Position numbers and translations under genes: made by a program. A DNA stretch of 10,213 nt from Acidimicrobiia bacterium (lineage in GTDB: Bacteria; Actinomycetota; Acidimicrobiia; Spongiisociales; SHLN01): assembly GCA_030624805.1 (NCBI GenBank), contig JAUXJL010000047.1, positions 1-10,213 of the forward strand, written 5' to 3'. The notes beneath the pieces were generated by a model. It saw only the letters and a program-made list of their open reading frames with translations, was not told the origin of the DNA and made no database searches. This document shows positions 1 through 7,045 of this stretch, piece by piece (positions within the stretch are counted from its first letter, which is position 1; each line of letters starts with the position of its first letter).

Positions 1-2
1 CC

Positions 3-374
3 AATGCCACCAGCGAGGCCGAGTGGGAGTTCTACTTCGGCGTAACCGGTGACGTAGCGATCGGCGGCGACGCCGACGGCGACGGCCGCGACAGCGTGTT
101 CCTCTACCGACCGACCAGTGGCTACGTGTACTACACGACCGCCCTCCCGACCAGCCCGTCGGCGGTGGCGCCCACCAGCGGAACACTTTACTTCGGCCTA
201 CCGAGTGACCGGTTCACAGTCGGCGACTGGACCGACAAGGGCTTCGACTCAGTGGGAGTCTTTCGACCGACGGACGCTGCCTTCTATCTGCGAAACTCCA
301 ACACCACCGGACCGGGAGACATTTCGTTCTCGTTCGGTGAGGCCGGGTGGCTGCCGGCGGCTGGACACTTCTAA
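3..374 (+). CDS. C-terminal part of FG-GAP/VCBS-repeat surface protein (5' end outside window)
   Basis: The frame is open from the first bases of the window and ends at TAA 372-374, leaving 123 visible residues. Two beta-propeller-like FG-GAP repeats can be seen. The first carries a calcium-loop pattern GDADGDGRDSV followed by FLYRPTSG. The second reads GDWTDKGFDSVGVFRP and then FYLRNSNTTG, a phrase I know from large secreted actinobacterial repeat proteins. The second loop is degenerate, with T and K where acidic or Asn residues usually sit. The chain ends shortly after SFSFGEAGW with no LPXTG motif, membrane anchor or charged tail, which suggests a secreted protein or one anchored at its N-terminus. 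A GTG at 96 is inside the domain and is not the start. The catalytic or binding domain, if any, lies upstream of the window, so function is unknown. Confidence 0.8.
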   Translation, partial: NATSEAEWEFYFGVTGDVAIGGDADGDGRDSVFLYRPTSGYVYYTTALPTSPSAVAPTSGTLYFGLPSDRFTVGDWTDKGFDSVGVFRPTDAAFYLRNSNTTGPGDISFSFGEAGWLPAAGHF

Positions 375-469
375 AGGGCCTCGGGCGGCCCAGGGCGCCC
401 TGCCTCACCCCCGGATCAGCCATCCACCGACAAGTAGGCTCTTCTCGCATGACCTGGCAGGAGGTCCAG
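375..469. other. GC-rich intergenic gap with overlapping palindromes
   Basis: The gap between the FG-GAP protein and the membrane protein starts right after the TAA with overlapping inverted repeats. One is GGGCC (376-380) pairing with GGCCC (387-391), another is GGGCG (383-387) pairing with CGCCC (396-400), and there is a perfect 12-bp palindrome CAGGGCGCCCTG at 391-402. These stems exclude each other. No T-tract follows, so an intrinsic terminator is not demonstrated, although the position suits 3'-end formation. The rest holds the ribosome site AGGAGG at 459-464 for the next gene. No clear promoter was recognised. Confidence 0.35.
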
Positions 470-1120
470 ATGGGTGGTACCCATGAGCCGGATGTCGACC
501 GGCCGGCACAAAAAGACGGGTTCTCGATAGACGCCCTCACTACGTCGATCGGCTTCGGATCGATAGCAGGTGCAGCCGCCGGGTTCATATGGGGAGGTGT
601 TGGTGGCCGCATCGCCATGCGGATTGTGTTCCTCACGAGCGACGACCGGGTACGGGGCGTCATCTCCGACGATGGCTTCGAAATTGGCCGCATCTCGGCA
701 GAAACCATCTTCCTGCTCATCTTCGCCACCGCAATCGGGGTCGTCATGGGGGCAATATTCGGTGGGATTAGAGCTCTGGTTGGCGTGCCGACCCGCGTTC
801 TGGCCCCGGCCATCGGAATCGCGGCCGCCGCCATCGGCGGCAGTCTCCTTGTCAACGCCGACGGAATCGACTTCCGCATCCTCGAGCCGCTCTGGCTGAC
901 GGTCGGTCTCTTCGTATTCATACCGGGAGCCTGGGGAATCACCGTGGTCTATCTGTCCGACTGGCTGCTCACGCCCGGACGCCTCCTCAAGTCTCTCCCG
1001 CCGGGGATAAACCATCGGGTGGCGGGCAGGGTTGGGAGTGTTGCCGGCTGGGTGTTCCTGGCGGCCATCACAGTTCTCGGCGCGGTGTTCCTCGTTCGCG
1101 ACGTTTCCGATCTCGCCTGA
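470..1120 (+). CDS. Five-helix membrane protein of unknown function
   Basis: The product is 216 residues from ATG 470. This start is chosen because a perfect AGGAGG lies at 459-464, five bases upstream. An earlier in-frame ATG at 347 would overlap the previous gene and has no such site. A polar N-terminus (about 1-22) is followed by hydrophobic segments near 25-44, 79-101, 108-128, 140-163 and 189-209, so about five membrane helices are expected. The first helix is very rich in glycine and alanine and runs into the motif GGVGGRIAMRI (42-52), which I associate with uncharacterised actinobacterial and chloroflexal membrane proteins. A soluble loop at about 55-78 is rich in acidic and basic residues. 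There is no recognisable transporter or enzyme motif. The gene ends 15 bases from the convergent short ygfK, with no clear terminator between them. Confidence 0.75.
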   Translation: MGGTHEPDVDRPAQKDGFSIDALTTSIGFGSIAGAAAGFIWGGVGGRIAMRIVFLTSDDRVRGVISDDGFEIGRISAETIFLLIFATAIGVVMGAIFGGIRALVGVPTRVLAPAIGIAAAAIGGSLLVNADGIDFRILEPLWLTVGLFVFIPGAWGITVVYLSDWLLTPGRLLKSLPPGINHRVAGRVGSVAGWVFLAAITVLGAVFLVRDVSDLA

Positions 1121-1135
1121 CTCCGCCGCCCGGGG

Positions 1136-2926
1136 CTAGAGGTCGCCGGCCCGAATGGGGATTCCTTCGACCCGATCGTTCAGCAGCTCGTCAAGCCGGC
1201 CCGCTTCGGATTCGAAACCCTGCCGAGCCGTGATCGAGACACCGTCCCCTTCTGGTTCGAGAAAAAAGCCCTGCCCTTCACCAAGCCCAAACCGACTCCG
1301 GTCGAGGTAGAGCTTGGGTTTGACCTGGGCGGGATCGCCGTTTTCCGGACAGAACACCATGCAGTTGCCGCACTCGTTGCACAGCTCGGCGAGGACGAAG
1401 TACTGCTGACGACCGCTCATGTCCGCCCCCTCCGGGGTGGGAAGGCGGAAGAACGCATCGTTCGGGCACACCGTGACACAAAAATTGCAGGCTACGCAGC
1501 CCCACATCTCCAGGTCGTGGTCCACCGACCGCGGTGGATCCTCGTTCGCGTAGAGGTCGTACTGGGATTTACCATGCCCTTTGACGATATTTGTCATGTG
1601 GGCCTCGGCGGGACCGCGGAAACCTCCCGCGCGCGCCTCATCCCAACTGTGTTGATGCCATTCAGCCAGCGTGTGACTCCCGGCTGCTTCCATGTCCTTT
1701 TCAAGCTGTCGCAGCATCGGCTCGAGGCGCCCGTACCCGCCCGGCCGGAGCAAATCGGAGCTGAGGGTGGCCGGGGCCACGCCCATGCCGACGGTCGCAC
1801 TGATGTTTCCTTTGGCCACCCCTGCAGAGAAGCTCACCTGGACCGGCCCGTCGTGGCCGGCCACCATGAACGTTCCCGGCATCGTGCTGAGCAGATCATC
1901 AAGCAAGCTGGTGGCCAGGACGTGCAGCGGAGGCCCCGACATATACATCGGGTCATCTGGCAGGACGTCGCGGTCGTTGTTGACGACCATCGTGTTGGTC
2001 AACTTCACCCCGAATCGGCGTTCCCGATCGGCCGCGTACTTTTGAAGGTCGGAGATGAGGTCGACGGCCCGGCCGATCTCGAGATCGTCGACAAATGAAA
2101 GACGGTTGAGCCGGATGTGTTCGTAGGCGAGATCCTTTTGGAGGATTTCGACCACCCGTGGGAAGCCGAGGAGGGTCGGATTGAGTTTCACGATTACATC
2201 AAGCCCATGGCGGTCCATCAGGTGTTTGACCATCGCTTCGATCTCGTCGGGTGGACATCCATGAAAGGTCGAGAGTGTGAGCGTGTCGGAGACTCGGGTG
2301 GGAAAATCGTGATCACGGAACCCGGCGAACGGCTCGGGGATCTGTGGACTTAGGCGATCGATCTCAGCACCGGCGTCGAGCAACGAGCCGATGAACCCGG
2401 CCACTTTGTCGGTCTGGATCCCGGCCAGGTCATACCCAACCGACATGTCGAACACATGGGGGCCCGGATCGGTACCGACAAACGGCTCGAGAGGCTCCCA
2501 CTGCCGGAGGATCTCGATGATCATCCACCCCTTGACGTATTCCTCGAGGGACTCGGCCACCTTGAGCTCCTGGCTCCATTCGGTGTTGAAGCCGATGGTC
2601 TCCATATCGATACAGGGCCGCCCGATATCGATGTCGTCAAGCACCTGAACGGTTTTTAGCTCGAAGACTCGGGCTCCCGCCAGCCAGCCGAGCACGATGT
2701 TTTGTGCCATCTGGCTGTGCGGTCCGGCGGCGGGCCCGACCGGCGTTGCAGCCGGCTTGCCGAGGAACTCCATCGACAAGTCAATGTTGTCGGGCCTTTT
2801 CCAAAACCGGCCTGTTGGGAGATCGAATATGCGCTGGCGGGTCTCCCACTCGTGGGCAATACGTCCCAGCAATACGTCGAGCGGGAAGGGTGTGAGCGGC
2901 GCGGCGTTTTCCATAACGGTTGACAC
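1136..2926 (-). CDS. Short YgfK-like protein: DHOD-like domain plus 2[4Fe-4S] ferredoxin, no internal reductase module
   Basis: The product is 596 residues from GTG 2926. An ATG at 2914 is an equally possible start giving 592, and neither has a good ribosome site. Residues 1-430 match the N-terminal half of E. coli YgfK, a dihydroorotate-dehydrogenase-like barrel. Visible marks are TPVGPAAGPHSQMAQNI (61-77), FELKTVQVLD (88-97), LSTFHGCPPDEIE (218-230), VKLNPTLLG (246-254), FGVKLTNT (305-312) and the GGYGRL stretch near 396-401. A linker (435-470) leads to two ferredoxin motifs, C477/C480/C483/C487 and C516/C519/C522/C526. E. coli YgfK has about 1030 residues because a GltD-like FAD/NAD(P)H module sits between these parts; here it is absent. 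The usual YMSGRAL reads YMSGPPL (328-334). The expected role is a flavin/iron-sulfur oxidoreductase or electron carrier that needs a separate reductase partner. The substrate is unknown. It lies downstream of pyrB on the same strand. Confidence 0.85.
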   Translation of the reverse strand: MSTVMENAAPLTPFPLDVLLGRIAHEWETRQRIFDLPTGRFWKRPDNIDLSMEFLGKPAATPVGPAAGPHSQMAQNIVLGWLAGARVFELKTVQVLDDIDIGRPCIDMETIGFNTEWSQELKVAESLEEYVKGWMIIEILRQWEPLEPFVGTDPGPHVFDMSVGYDLAGIQTDKVAGFIGSLLDAGAEIDRLSPQIPEPFAGFRDHDFPTRVSDTLTLSTFHGCPPDEIEAMVKHLMDRHGLDVIVKLNPTLLGFPRVVEILQKDLAYEHIRLNRLSFVDDLEIGRAVDLISDLQKYAADRERRFGVKLTNTMVVNNDRDVLPDDPMYMSGPPLHVLATSLLDDLLSTMPGTFMVAGHDGPVQVSFSAGVAKGNISATVGMGVAPATLSSDLLRPGGYGRLEPMLRQLEKDMEAAGSHTLAEWHQHSWDEARAGGFRGPAEAHMTNIVKGHGKSQYDLYANEDPPRSVDHDLEMWGCVACNFCVTVCPNDAFFRLPTPEGADMSGRQQYFVLAELCNECGNCMVFCPENGDPAQVKPKLYLDRSRFGLGEGQGFFLEPEGDGVSITARQGFESEAGRLDELLNDRVEGIPIRAGDL

Positions 2927-3080
2927 TACCGGGAGGGGTGGGCCACGGTTGTTGGGTGGTGGCCTGTGTTACCAACGTTGGAGCACAGGAACGCGCCCTC
3001 ACCCCACCCCCGAGCAACCCGAAGGGTCGCCGGAGCAATAGGGTTGCCCCCCTCTCTGCAAGCGGGACGGGTGACTCTTT
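2927..3080. other. Gap between pyrB and short ygfK with inverted repeats
   Basis: On the minus strand this 154-base gap follows pyrB and precedes the short ygfK. It contains GCAACCC (3014-3020) facing GGGTTGC (3041-3047), a 7-bp stem. An alternative small hairpin ACCC-GAA-GGGT lies at 3017-3027. There is also a 10-bp perfect palindrome CCAACGTTGG at 2972-2981 and a 6-bp pair CCTGTG (2963-2968) / CACAGG (2984-2989) around it. The first group could form the 3' end of the pyrB message, although no T-tract follows. The CCAACGTTGG palindrome lies about 46-55 bases upstream of the ygfK GTG and could be an operator. No convincing promoter was recognised, so pyrB and ygfK may or may not be co-transcribed. 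Confidence 0.35.
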
Positions 3081-4058
3081 CTAGGCCTTCCCGAGCACGA
3101 GGGCGAGAAGCGCCATCCGGGTATACATGCCGTATTCCATCTGCCGGAAGTAGGCAGCGCGTGGGTCGGCATCGACGTCGGTGGTGATCTCCCCCACCCG
3201 GGGCAGCGGATGCATGAGGGCCATTTTCTGCTTGGCCCCCTGCATCGTCGTCGGAGTGATGATGTAGGAGTCCTTTACCTGGTCGTACTCGGCCGGGTCC
3301 GAGAACCGCTCCTTCTGAATCCGGGTGACATAGAGCACATCGGTATCGGCGAGCACAGAATCGAGGTCGGTGGTCTCGAACTGGTCAATGCCGGCAGCGT
3401 CGACCTCCTTGACGAGCACCTCGGGCATCTGAAGGATCTCGGGAGACACATAGTTGATCTTCACGTCGTAGAGCGTGAGCAGCTTCGCGAGCGAGTGGAC
3501 GGTGCGCCCATACTTGAGGTCGCCGACCATGGTGACGGTCAACCCGTCGATGCCGCCCATCTCCTCACGGATGGTGTGGGCGTCGAGCAGCGCCTGGGTC
3601 GGATGCTCCCCCGCTCCGTCGCCGGCGTTGATGATCGGTTTGTTGGTGGCGGCCGCCGCTTCGGCCGCCGAGCCCTGTTCGGGGTGGCGCAGCACTATGG
3701 CATCGGTGTACTGCTCCATGGTGCGGACGGTGTCACCGAGCGACTCGCCCTTCGAGACCGAGGAGAAAGTGACGTTGTTGATCTGGATGACACTCCCGCC
3801 CAGCCGCTCGATGGCAGCCACGAAAGACGACGACGTGCGGGTCGACGGCTCGTAGAACAAGTTGGTGAGCACCTTGCCCTTGAGGAGATCGAAGGTCCCG
3901 ACCCGCTGCACCATCTCGGCCATTTCATGGGCCACCTCAAACAGCGTCTCGAGATCGCTTCGCTCGAATTGGGACACCGAAAGTATGTCTCGCCCGAAGA
4001 AGCGGGGGTCGCGCTTTTCTCCGAAGGGAAGGTGTTCGGTTGCCGCCCTGGTTGCCAT
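3081..4058 (-). CDS. pyrB: Aspartate carbamoyltransferase catalytic chain
   Basis: The product is 325 residues and should transfer the carbamoyl group of carbamoyl phosphate to L-aspartate, giving N-carbamoyl-aspartate, the first committed pyrimidine step, in the cytoplasm. All main motifs are present: carbamoyl-phosphate site STRT (72-75), the loop lysine in SVSKGES (K103), RHP (124-126), HPTQALLD (152-159), GDLKYGRTVHSL with R185, the aspartate-binding TRIQKER (R246, Q248) and HPLPR (283-287). The pattern is that of the E. coli catalytic chain with about 20 extra N-terminal residues. ATG 4058 has GAGGAGA at 4065-4071, six bases away. No regulatory PyrI chain or other pyr gene is in the window. 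It lies beside a ygfK-like gene and diverges from xdhD. Because YgfK/SsnA/XdhD sets elsewhere include the carbamoyltransferase YgeW, a catabolic role is possible, but the aspartate-site residues favour true ATCase. Confidence 0.93.
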   Translation of the reverse strand: MATRAATEHLPFGEKRDPRFFGRDILSVSQFERSDLETLFEVAHEMAEMVQRVGTFDLLKGKVLTNLFYEPSTRTSSSFVAAIERLGGSVIQINNVTFSSVSKGESLGDTVRTMEQYTDAIVLRHPEQGSAAEAAAATNKPIINAGDGAGEHPTQALLDAHTIREEMGGIDGLTVTMVGDLKYGRTVHSLAKLLTLYDVKINYVSPEILQMPEVLVKEVDAAGIDQFETTDLDSVLADTDVLYVTRIQKERFSDPAEYDQVKDSYIITPTTMQGAKQKMALMHPLPRVGEITTDVDADPRAAYFRQMEYGMYTRMALLALVLGKA

Positions 4059-4081
4059 AGTTGATCTCCTCAGGTCTGCTG

Positions 4082-4098
4082 CCCGAAAGCGCTTCGGG
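4082..4098 (-). promoter_or_regulatory. Stem-loop just upstream of the pyrB ribosome site
   Basis: Read on the minus strand, CCCGAA and TTCGGG form a 6-bp stem around the five-base loop GCGCT. The hairpin ends about ten bases before the GAGGAGA ribosome site (4065-4071) of pyrB and follows the terminator-like hairpin at 4105-4124. It could modulate translation or compete with the terminator. No PyrR recognition loop was identified. Confidence 0.35.
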
Positions 4099-4104
4099 TA
4101 TTAG

Positions 4105-4124
4105 AAAAACCGCCCCCGGGGCGG
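4105..4124 (-). terminator. Intrinsic-terminator-like hairpin in the pyrB leader
   Basis: On the minus strand, CCGCC pairs with GGCGG across a short CCGGG loop and is followed directly by TTTTT (complement of 4105-4109). This is the classic form of a rho-independent terminator. It points toward pyrB and ends 46 bases before its start codon, so it would stop transcripts entering pyrB from upstream. Such a placement suggests attenuation of pyrB. A small CTGTG/CACAG stem (4125-4136) precedes it. Only a 5-6 bp stem is available, so the strength is uncertain. Confidence 0.5.
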
Positions 4125-4136
4125 CTGTGCCCACAG

Positions 4137-4417
4137 TTGACGGTTGTTTTGTTCATCTCGGGAGGCAACAGTAATCGGAGCCTTCCCGCAGCCAAGCTGC
4201 GAGGTAGGGAAAGTTTCGCGTTCCCAATTCGGGGTGCCATGGCATTGTCCAGGTTTCCCTGGTCTGGTTGCATCCCGGAGATCCTTGGACATACTTACTC
4301 GCTGTTTTCTCCTTCCCCGTCTGCTAAATGCCTCGAAGGGTCGGCGGAATCCAACCGCACCGGCCAGCCTGAGCCACCATATAAGATGACGACAGTTCTT
4401 AGCCAAGGAGGGCGACC
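4137..4417 (+). promoter_or_regulatory. Divergent pyrB/xdhD control region and xdhD leader
   Basis: This is most of the 359-base gap between the divergent pyrB and xdhD genes. No protein-coding gene is convincing here. Small stems can be seen: CGCAGC-CAA-GCTGCG at 4187-4201, GGGAA/TTCCC (4207-4211 with 4221-4225), palindrome TGCCATGGCA at 4235-4244, and CCAGG-TTTC-CCTGG at 4249-4262. A TATAAG at 4380-4385 lies 32 bases before the xdhD start and may be a -10 box, but no TTGACA-like -35 sits at the right distance. The strong ribosome site AAGGAGGG is at 4405-4412. I compared the stretch by eye with the molybdenum-cofactor, SAM, TPP, FMN, cobalamin and c-di-AMP riboswitch cores and recognised none. 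Confidence 0.4.
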
Positions 4418-7045
4418 GTGACTACAACGCGGCTCGATCAAACCTCATTCAACGTCAATGGGGAAGCGGCCTCAGTTCGATCGGACCATCCGCACCTTCT
4501 GGCTGCGCTGCGCGAGGAACTCGACGTCACCTCTCCCAAGGATGGCTGCTCCCCCACCGGCCACTGTGGGTCGTGCACGATTCTCCTGGATGGCAAAGCA
4601 ATCCAATCTTGCCTGGTGGGAATGGAGAAGGCCGCAGGCAAGGAAGTCACCACTCTGGAGGGTTTCCCGGCCGAGGAGCGAGCCCGCCTCGCCACCGCCT
4701 TCGCCTCGGCCGGAGCACTCCAATGCGGATTCTGCACTCCGGGCATCCTCGTGCGAACCAAAGCGCTCCTCGATCAGAAGGGAAAGGACCTCACCCGCGA
4801 AACGACGGCCGGACGCCTGGGCGGGCACCTGTGCCGGTGCACCGGATATACCAAGATCTTCGAAGCCATCGAGATGCTGCGTGATGACGCCATTCCCGAG
4901 GCGGCGCTGCCCGGCGGGATCGGCAGCCGCGGCGACAAATACGAGGCGGCCGAACTTGCATTGGGAGACCGCGGGTATGTCGACGATATGCGGCCGGAAG
5001 GTTTGCTCCACGCCGCGGTCAAGCTGAGCGACCATGCCAGGGCCGATGTGCTCCGTATCAACACCCGCCCGGCCATGGCTATGGAAGGTGTCATCGCCAT
5101 CTACACGGCCGACGACGTTCCCGGAGAGTTGCGGGTCGGCATCATCTCCGAAGACTGGCCGGTGTTCATTCCCGAGTCCGGACGAACGTCGTATCTCGGA
5201 GATGTTCTCGCCATCGTGGTGGCAGAATCGGTCCAGATCGCACGTGCAGCCGCCGAGGCGGTTGAGGTCGAGTACGACATCCTCAAGCCCTTCGCCGACC
5301 CCGACGTGGCATTGACATCCGACGAGGACGCCGTTTGGGGCCTCGACGGCAATGTGCTCTCCCGCTCGGTCTACAGCCGGGGCGACGTCGACGAAGCGCT
5401 GGCCAATTCGGCCCATGTGGTTCACGAAACCTTCCACACTCAACGAGTCGAGCACGCCTTCCTCGAGCCGGAGTCGACTCTGGCCATCCCCCAGGAAGAT
5501 GGAACGCTCATGGTGTATTCGGGTGGGCAGGGTGTGTGGGATGACCGCAACCAGATCGCCGATGTGCTCGGGGTCGAGAAGGACCGGGTCACCGTCGAGC
5601 TCGTTTCCAACGGCGGAGCCTTCGGCGGAAAAGAAGACATGTCGAACCAGGCCCAGACGGCTCTGGCCGCCCACCTGCTGGGCCATCCGGTCAAATGCAC
5701 ACTGACGAGAGAACAATCGCTGATCATGCACCCCAAGCGCCACCCGATCCGGCTCGAAGTGTCCGCCGCCTGCGACGAAGAGGGCACGATGACCGCCCTC
5801 CGGTCGCGGCTGATCGGCGACAGCGGGCCGTACGCGTCGGTCGGGATGAAGGTGCTGGAGCGAGCGGCCGGCCACTCGAGCGGCCCATACGTGTTCCCAA
5901 ATATCGATGTGGAAGCGGTGGCTGTGCGCACCAACAACCCGGTGTGCGGCGCGTTCCGCGGATTCGGCGCCAACCAGGCCCAATTTGCCTCCGAGGGTGT
6001 GATGGACCGGTTGGCCGAGATGGTCGGCATCAGCGGTTGGGAAATCCGGAACCGCAACATCGTTTCTCCCGGCGACGTGTGGGGACCGGGCCAAATCATG
6101 GACGACGGCTCGCTCGGCGCCCGTCTCTGCCTCGACACTGTCAAACCGCTCTATGACGACGCCAGGGCCGCCGGTAAAGCGGTCGGGCTCGGGATGGGTC
6201 TCAAGAACTCGGGGCTCGGAAACGGATTCAAGGAAATCGCGGGAGCAGTGGTCCGGTTTGAAGAGGACGGCACTGTTGAGGTGCGCCATTGTTGGACCGA
6301 GATGGGCCAGGGCGTGCACACGGTCGCTCTTCAGGTAGCAGTTGAGGAACTGGGGGTCGATCCCGCCAACGTTCGTGTTGTCGTTGACACCACCCGGGAA
6401 CTCGGAGCCGGCCAGACCACCGGCTCACGCGGAACCTTGATGGGGGCCGGCTCGGTGAAGGACGCATGCCGAGTTGCCATCGAGAACGACCGTAAGCCCG
6501 GGGTCGACTACTACGGCGAGTATCGGGTCGATTGGACAAACTCACTCGAAGAAAATGTCGACAACCCGATTATCCACTCAACATTCGGGTACGCCGCCCA
6601 GCTCGTCATCGCCGACCCCGACAGTGGCGCTATCGAGAAGGTGGTGGCCGTGCACGACGTCGGGCGGGTCGTCAATCCGACGTTGTGCGAAGGGCAGGTG
6701 GAGGGCTCCGTGCACATGGGCCTCGGTTACGCGTTGACCGAGGATTTCCCGACCGACGATGAAGCGCGCCCGACCAACATGACGTTGCGGAGTCTCGACA
6801 TCCTCCGTCCCAAGGATATCCCCGAGATCGAGACGATCCTCGTCGAGTCTCCCCAGCCCGGATCGCCCTACGGCATCAAGGGCGTCGGGGAGATAGGCCT
6901 CGTGCCGACCGCCGGAGCCGTCGCCGCTGCCTTCCATGAGGTTGATGGTGAGTGGCGCAACAAGCTCCCGATGAATGTCCACCAGCCCGTCAGTCCCCCC
7001 AGCGAAGCTGGGGGGAAGGTACCGCTCGCCGGAGGCGAGGGGTAG
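4418..7045 (+). CDS. xdhD: Selenium-dependent xanthine dehydrogenase-type molybdenum hydroxylase (fused [2Fe-2S] and Mo domains)
   Basis: The product is 875 residues from GTG 4418, set by AAGGAGGG five bases upstream. It should hydroxylate a purine or related N-heterocycle at a molybdopterin centre. Residues 1-75 form a plant-type [2Fe-2S] domain (C44, C50, C53, C65). Residues 85-155 carry the second cluster (QCGFCTPG with C103/C106; LCRCTGY with C139/C141). After a linker the molybdenum part starts near 170, with SGGQGVWDD (Q371), GGAFGGKED (399-407), GAFRGFG (511-517), EMGQGVHT (628-635) and GIKGVGEIGLVPTAGAVAAAF, whose E825 is the expected catalytic base. The fused order without an FAD domain, and the closing motif, fit the Se-dependent XDH/XdhD family. 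In that family selenium is a labile ligand, not selenocysteine. The genuine chain appears to end near NKLPMNVHQP (848-857). V858-G875 are encoded by the hairpin element at 6989-7122. No FAD subunit gene is nearby. Confidence 0.88.
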   Translation: MTTTRLDQTSFNVNGEAASVRSDHPHLLAALREELDVTSPKDGCSPTGHCGSCTILLDGKAIQSCLVGMEKAAGKEVTTLEGFPAEERARLATAFASAGALQCGFCTPGILVRTKALLDQKGKDLTRETTAGRLGGHLCRCTGYTKIFEAIEMLRDDAIPEAALPGGIGSRGDKYEAAELALGDRGYVDDMRPEGLLHAAVKLSDHARADVLRINTRPAMAMEGVIAIYTADDVPGELRVGIISEDWPVFIPESGRTSYLGDVLAIVVAESVQIARAAAEAVEVEYDILKPFADPDVALTSDEDAVWGLDGNVLSRSVYSRGDVDEALANSAHVVHETFHTQRVEHAFLEPESTLAIPQEDGTLMVYSGGQGVWDDRNQIADVLGVEKDRVTVELVSNGGAFGGKEDMSNQAQTALAAHLLGHPVKCTLTREQSLIMHPKRHPIRLEVSAACDEEGTMTALRSRLIGDSGPYASVGMKVLERAAGHSSGPYVFPNIDVEAVAVRTNNPVCGAFRGFGANQAQFASEGVMDRLAEMVGISGWEIRNRNIVSPGDVWGPGQIMDDGSLGARLCLDTVKPLYDDARAAGKAVGLGMGLKNSGLGNGFKEIAGAVVRFEEDGTVEVRHCWTEMGQGVHTVALQVAVEELGVDPANVRVVVDTTRELGAGQTTGSRGTLMGAGSVKDACRVAIENDRKPGVDYYGEYRVDWTNSLEENVDNPIIHSTFGYAAQLVIADPDSGAIEKVVAVHDVGRVVNPTLCEGQVEGSVHMGLGYALTEDFPTDDEARPTNMTLRSLDILRPKDIPEIETILVESPQPGSPYGIKGVGEIGLVPTAGAVAAAFHEVDGEWRNKLPMNVHQPVSPPSEAGGKVPLAGGEG

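Noticed and set aside
347..469. Earlier in-frame start for the membrane protein
   Set aside because: It would overlap the FG-GAP gene and encode an unrelated leader; AGGAGG at 459-464 marks ATG 470.
214..942. A 242-codon minus-strand frame across the FG-GAP end and the membrane protein
   Set aside because: Proline- and arginine-rich antisense product crossing two genes, with no family resemblance.
1121..1135. Terminator between the membrane protein and the short ygfK
   Set aside because: Only 15 bases, GC-rich, with no stem plus T-tract.
3210..4064. A 284-codon plus-strand frame opposite pyrB
   Set aside because: Antisense shadow of a well-identified ATCase; His/Arg/Gly-rich, with no domain and no ribosome site.
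4249..4280. tRNA-like T-arm (GGTTGCATCCC)
   Set aside because: The T-loop does not match the consensus and no acceptor, D or anticodon arms can be placed around it.
4472..6319. A 615-codon open frame on the minus strand opposite xdhD
   Set aside because: It is a mirror of a high-GC coding region. It has no recognisable motif, its composition is His/Gly/Asp-rich as expected from antisense reading, and xdhD is certain.
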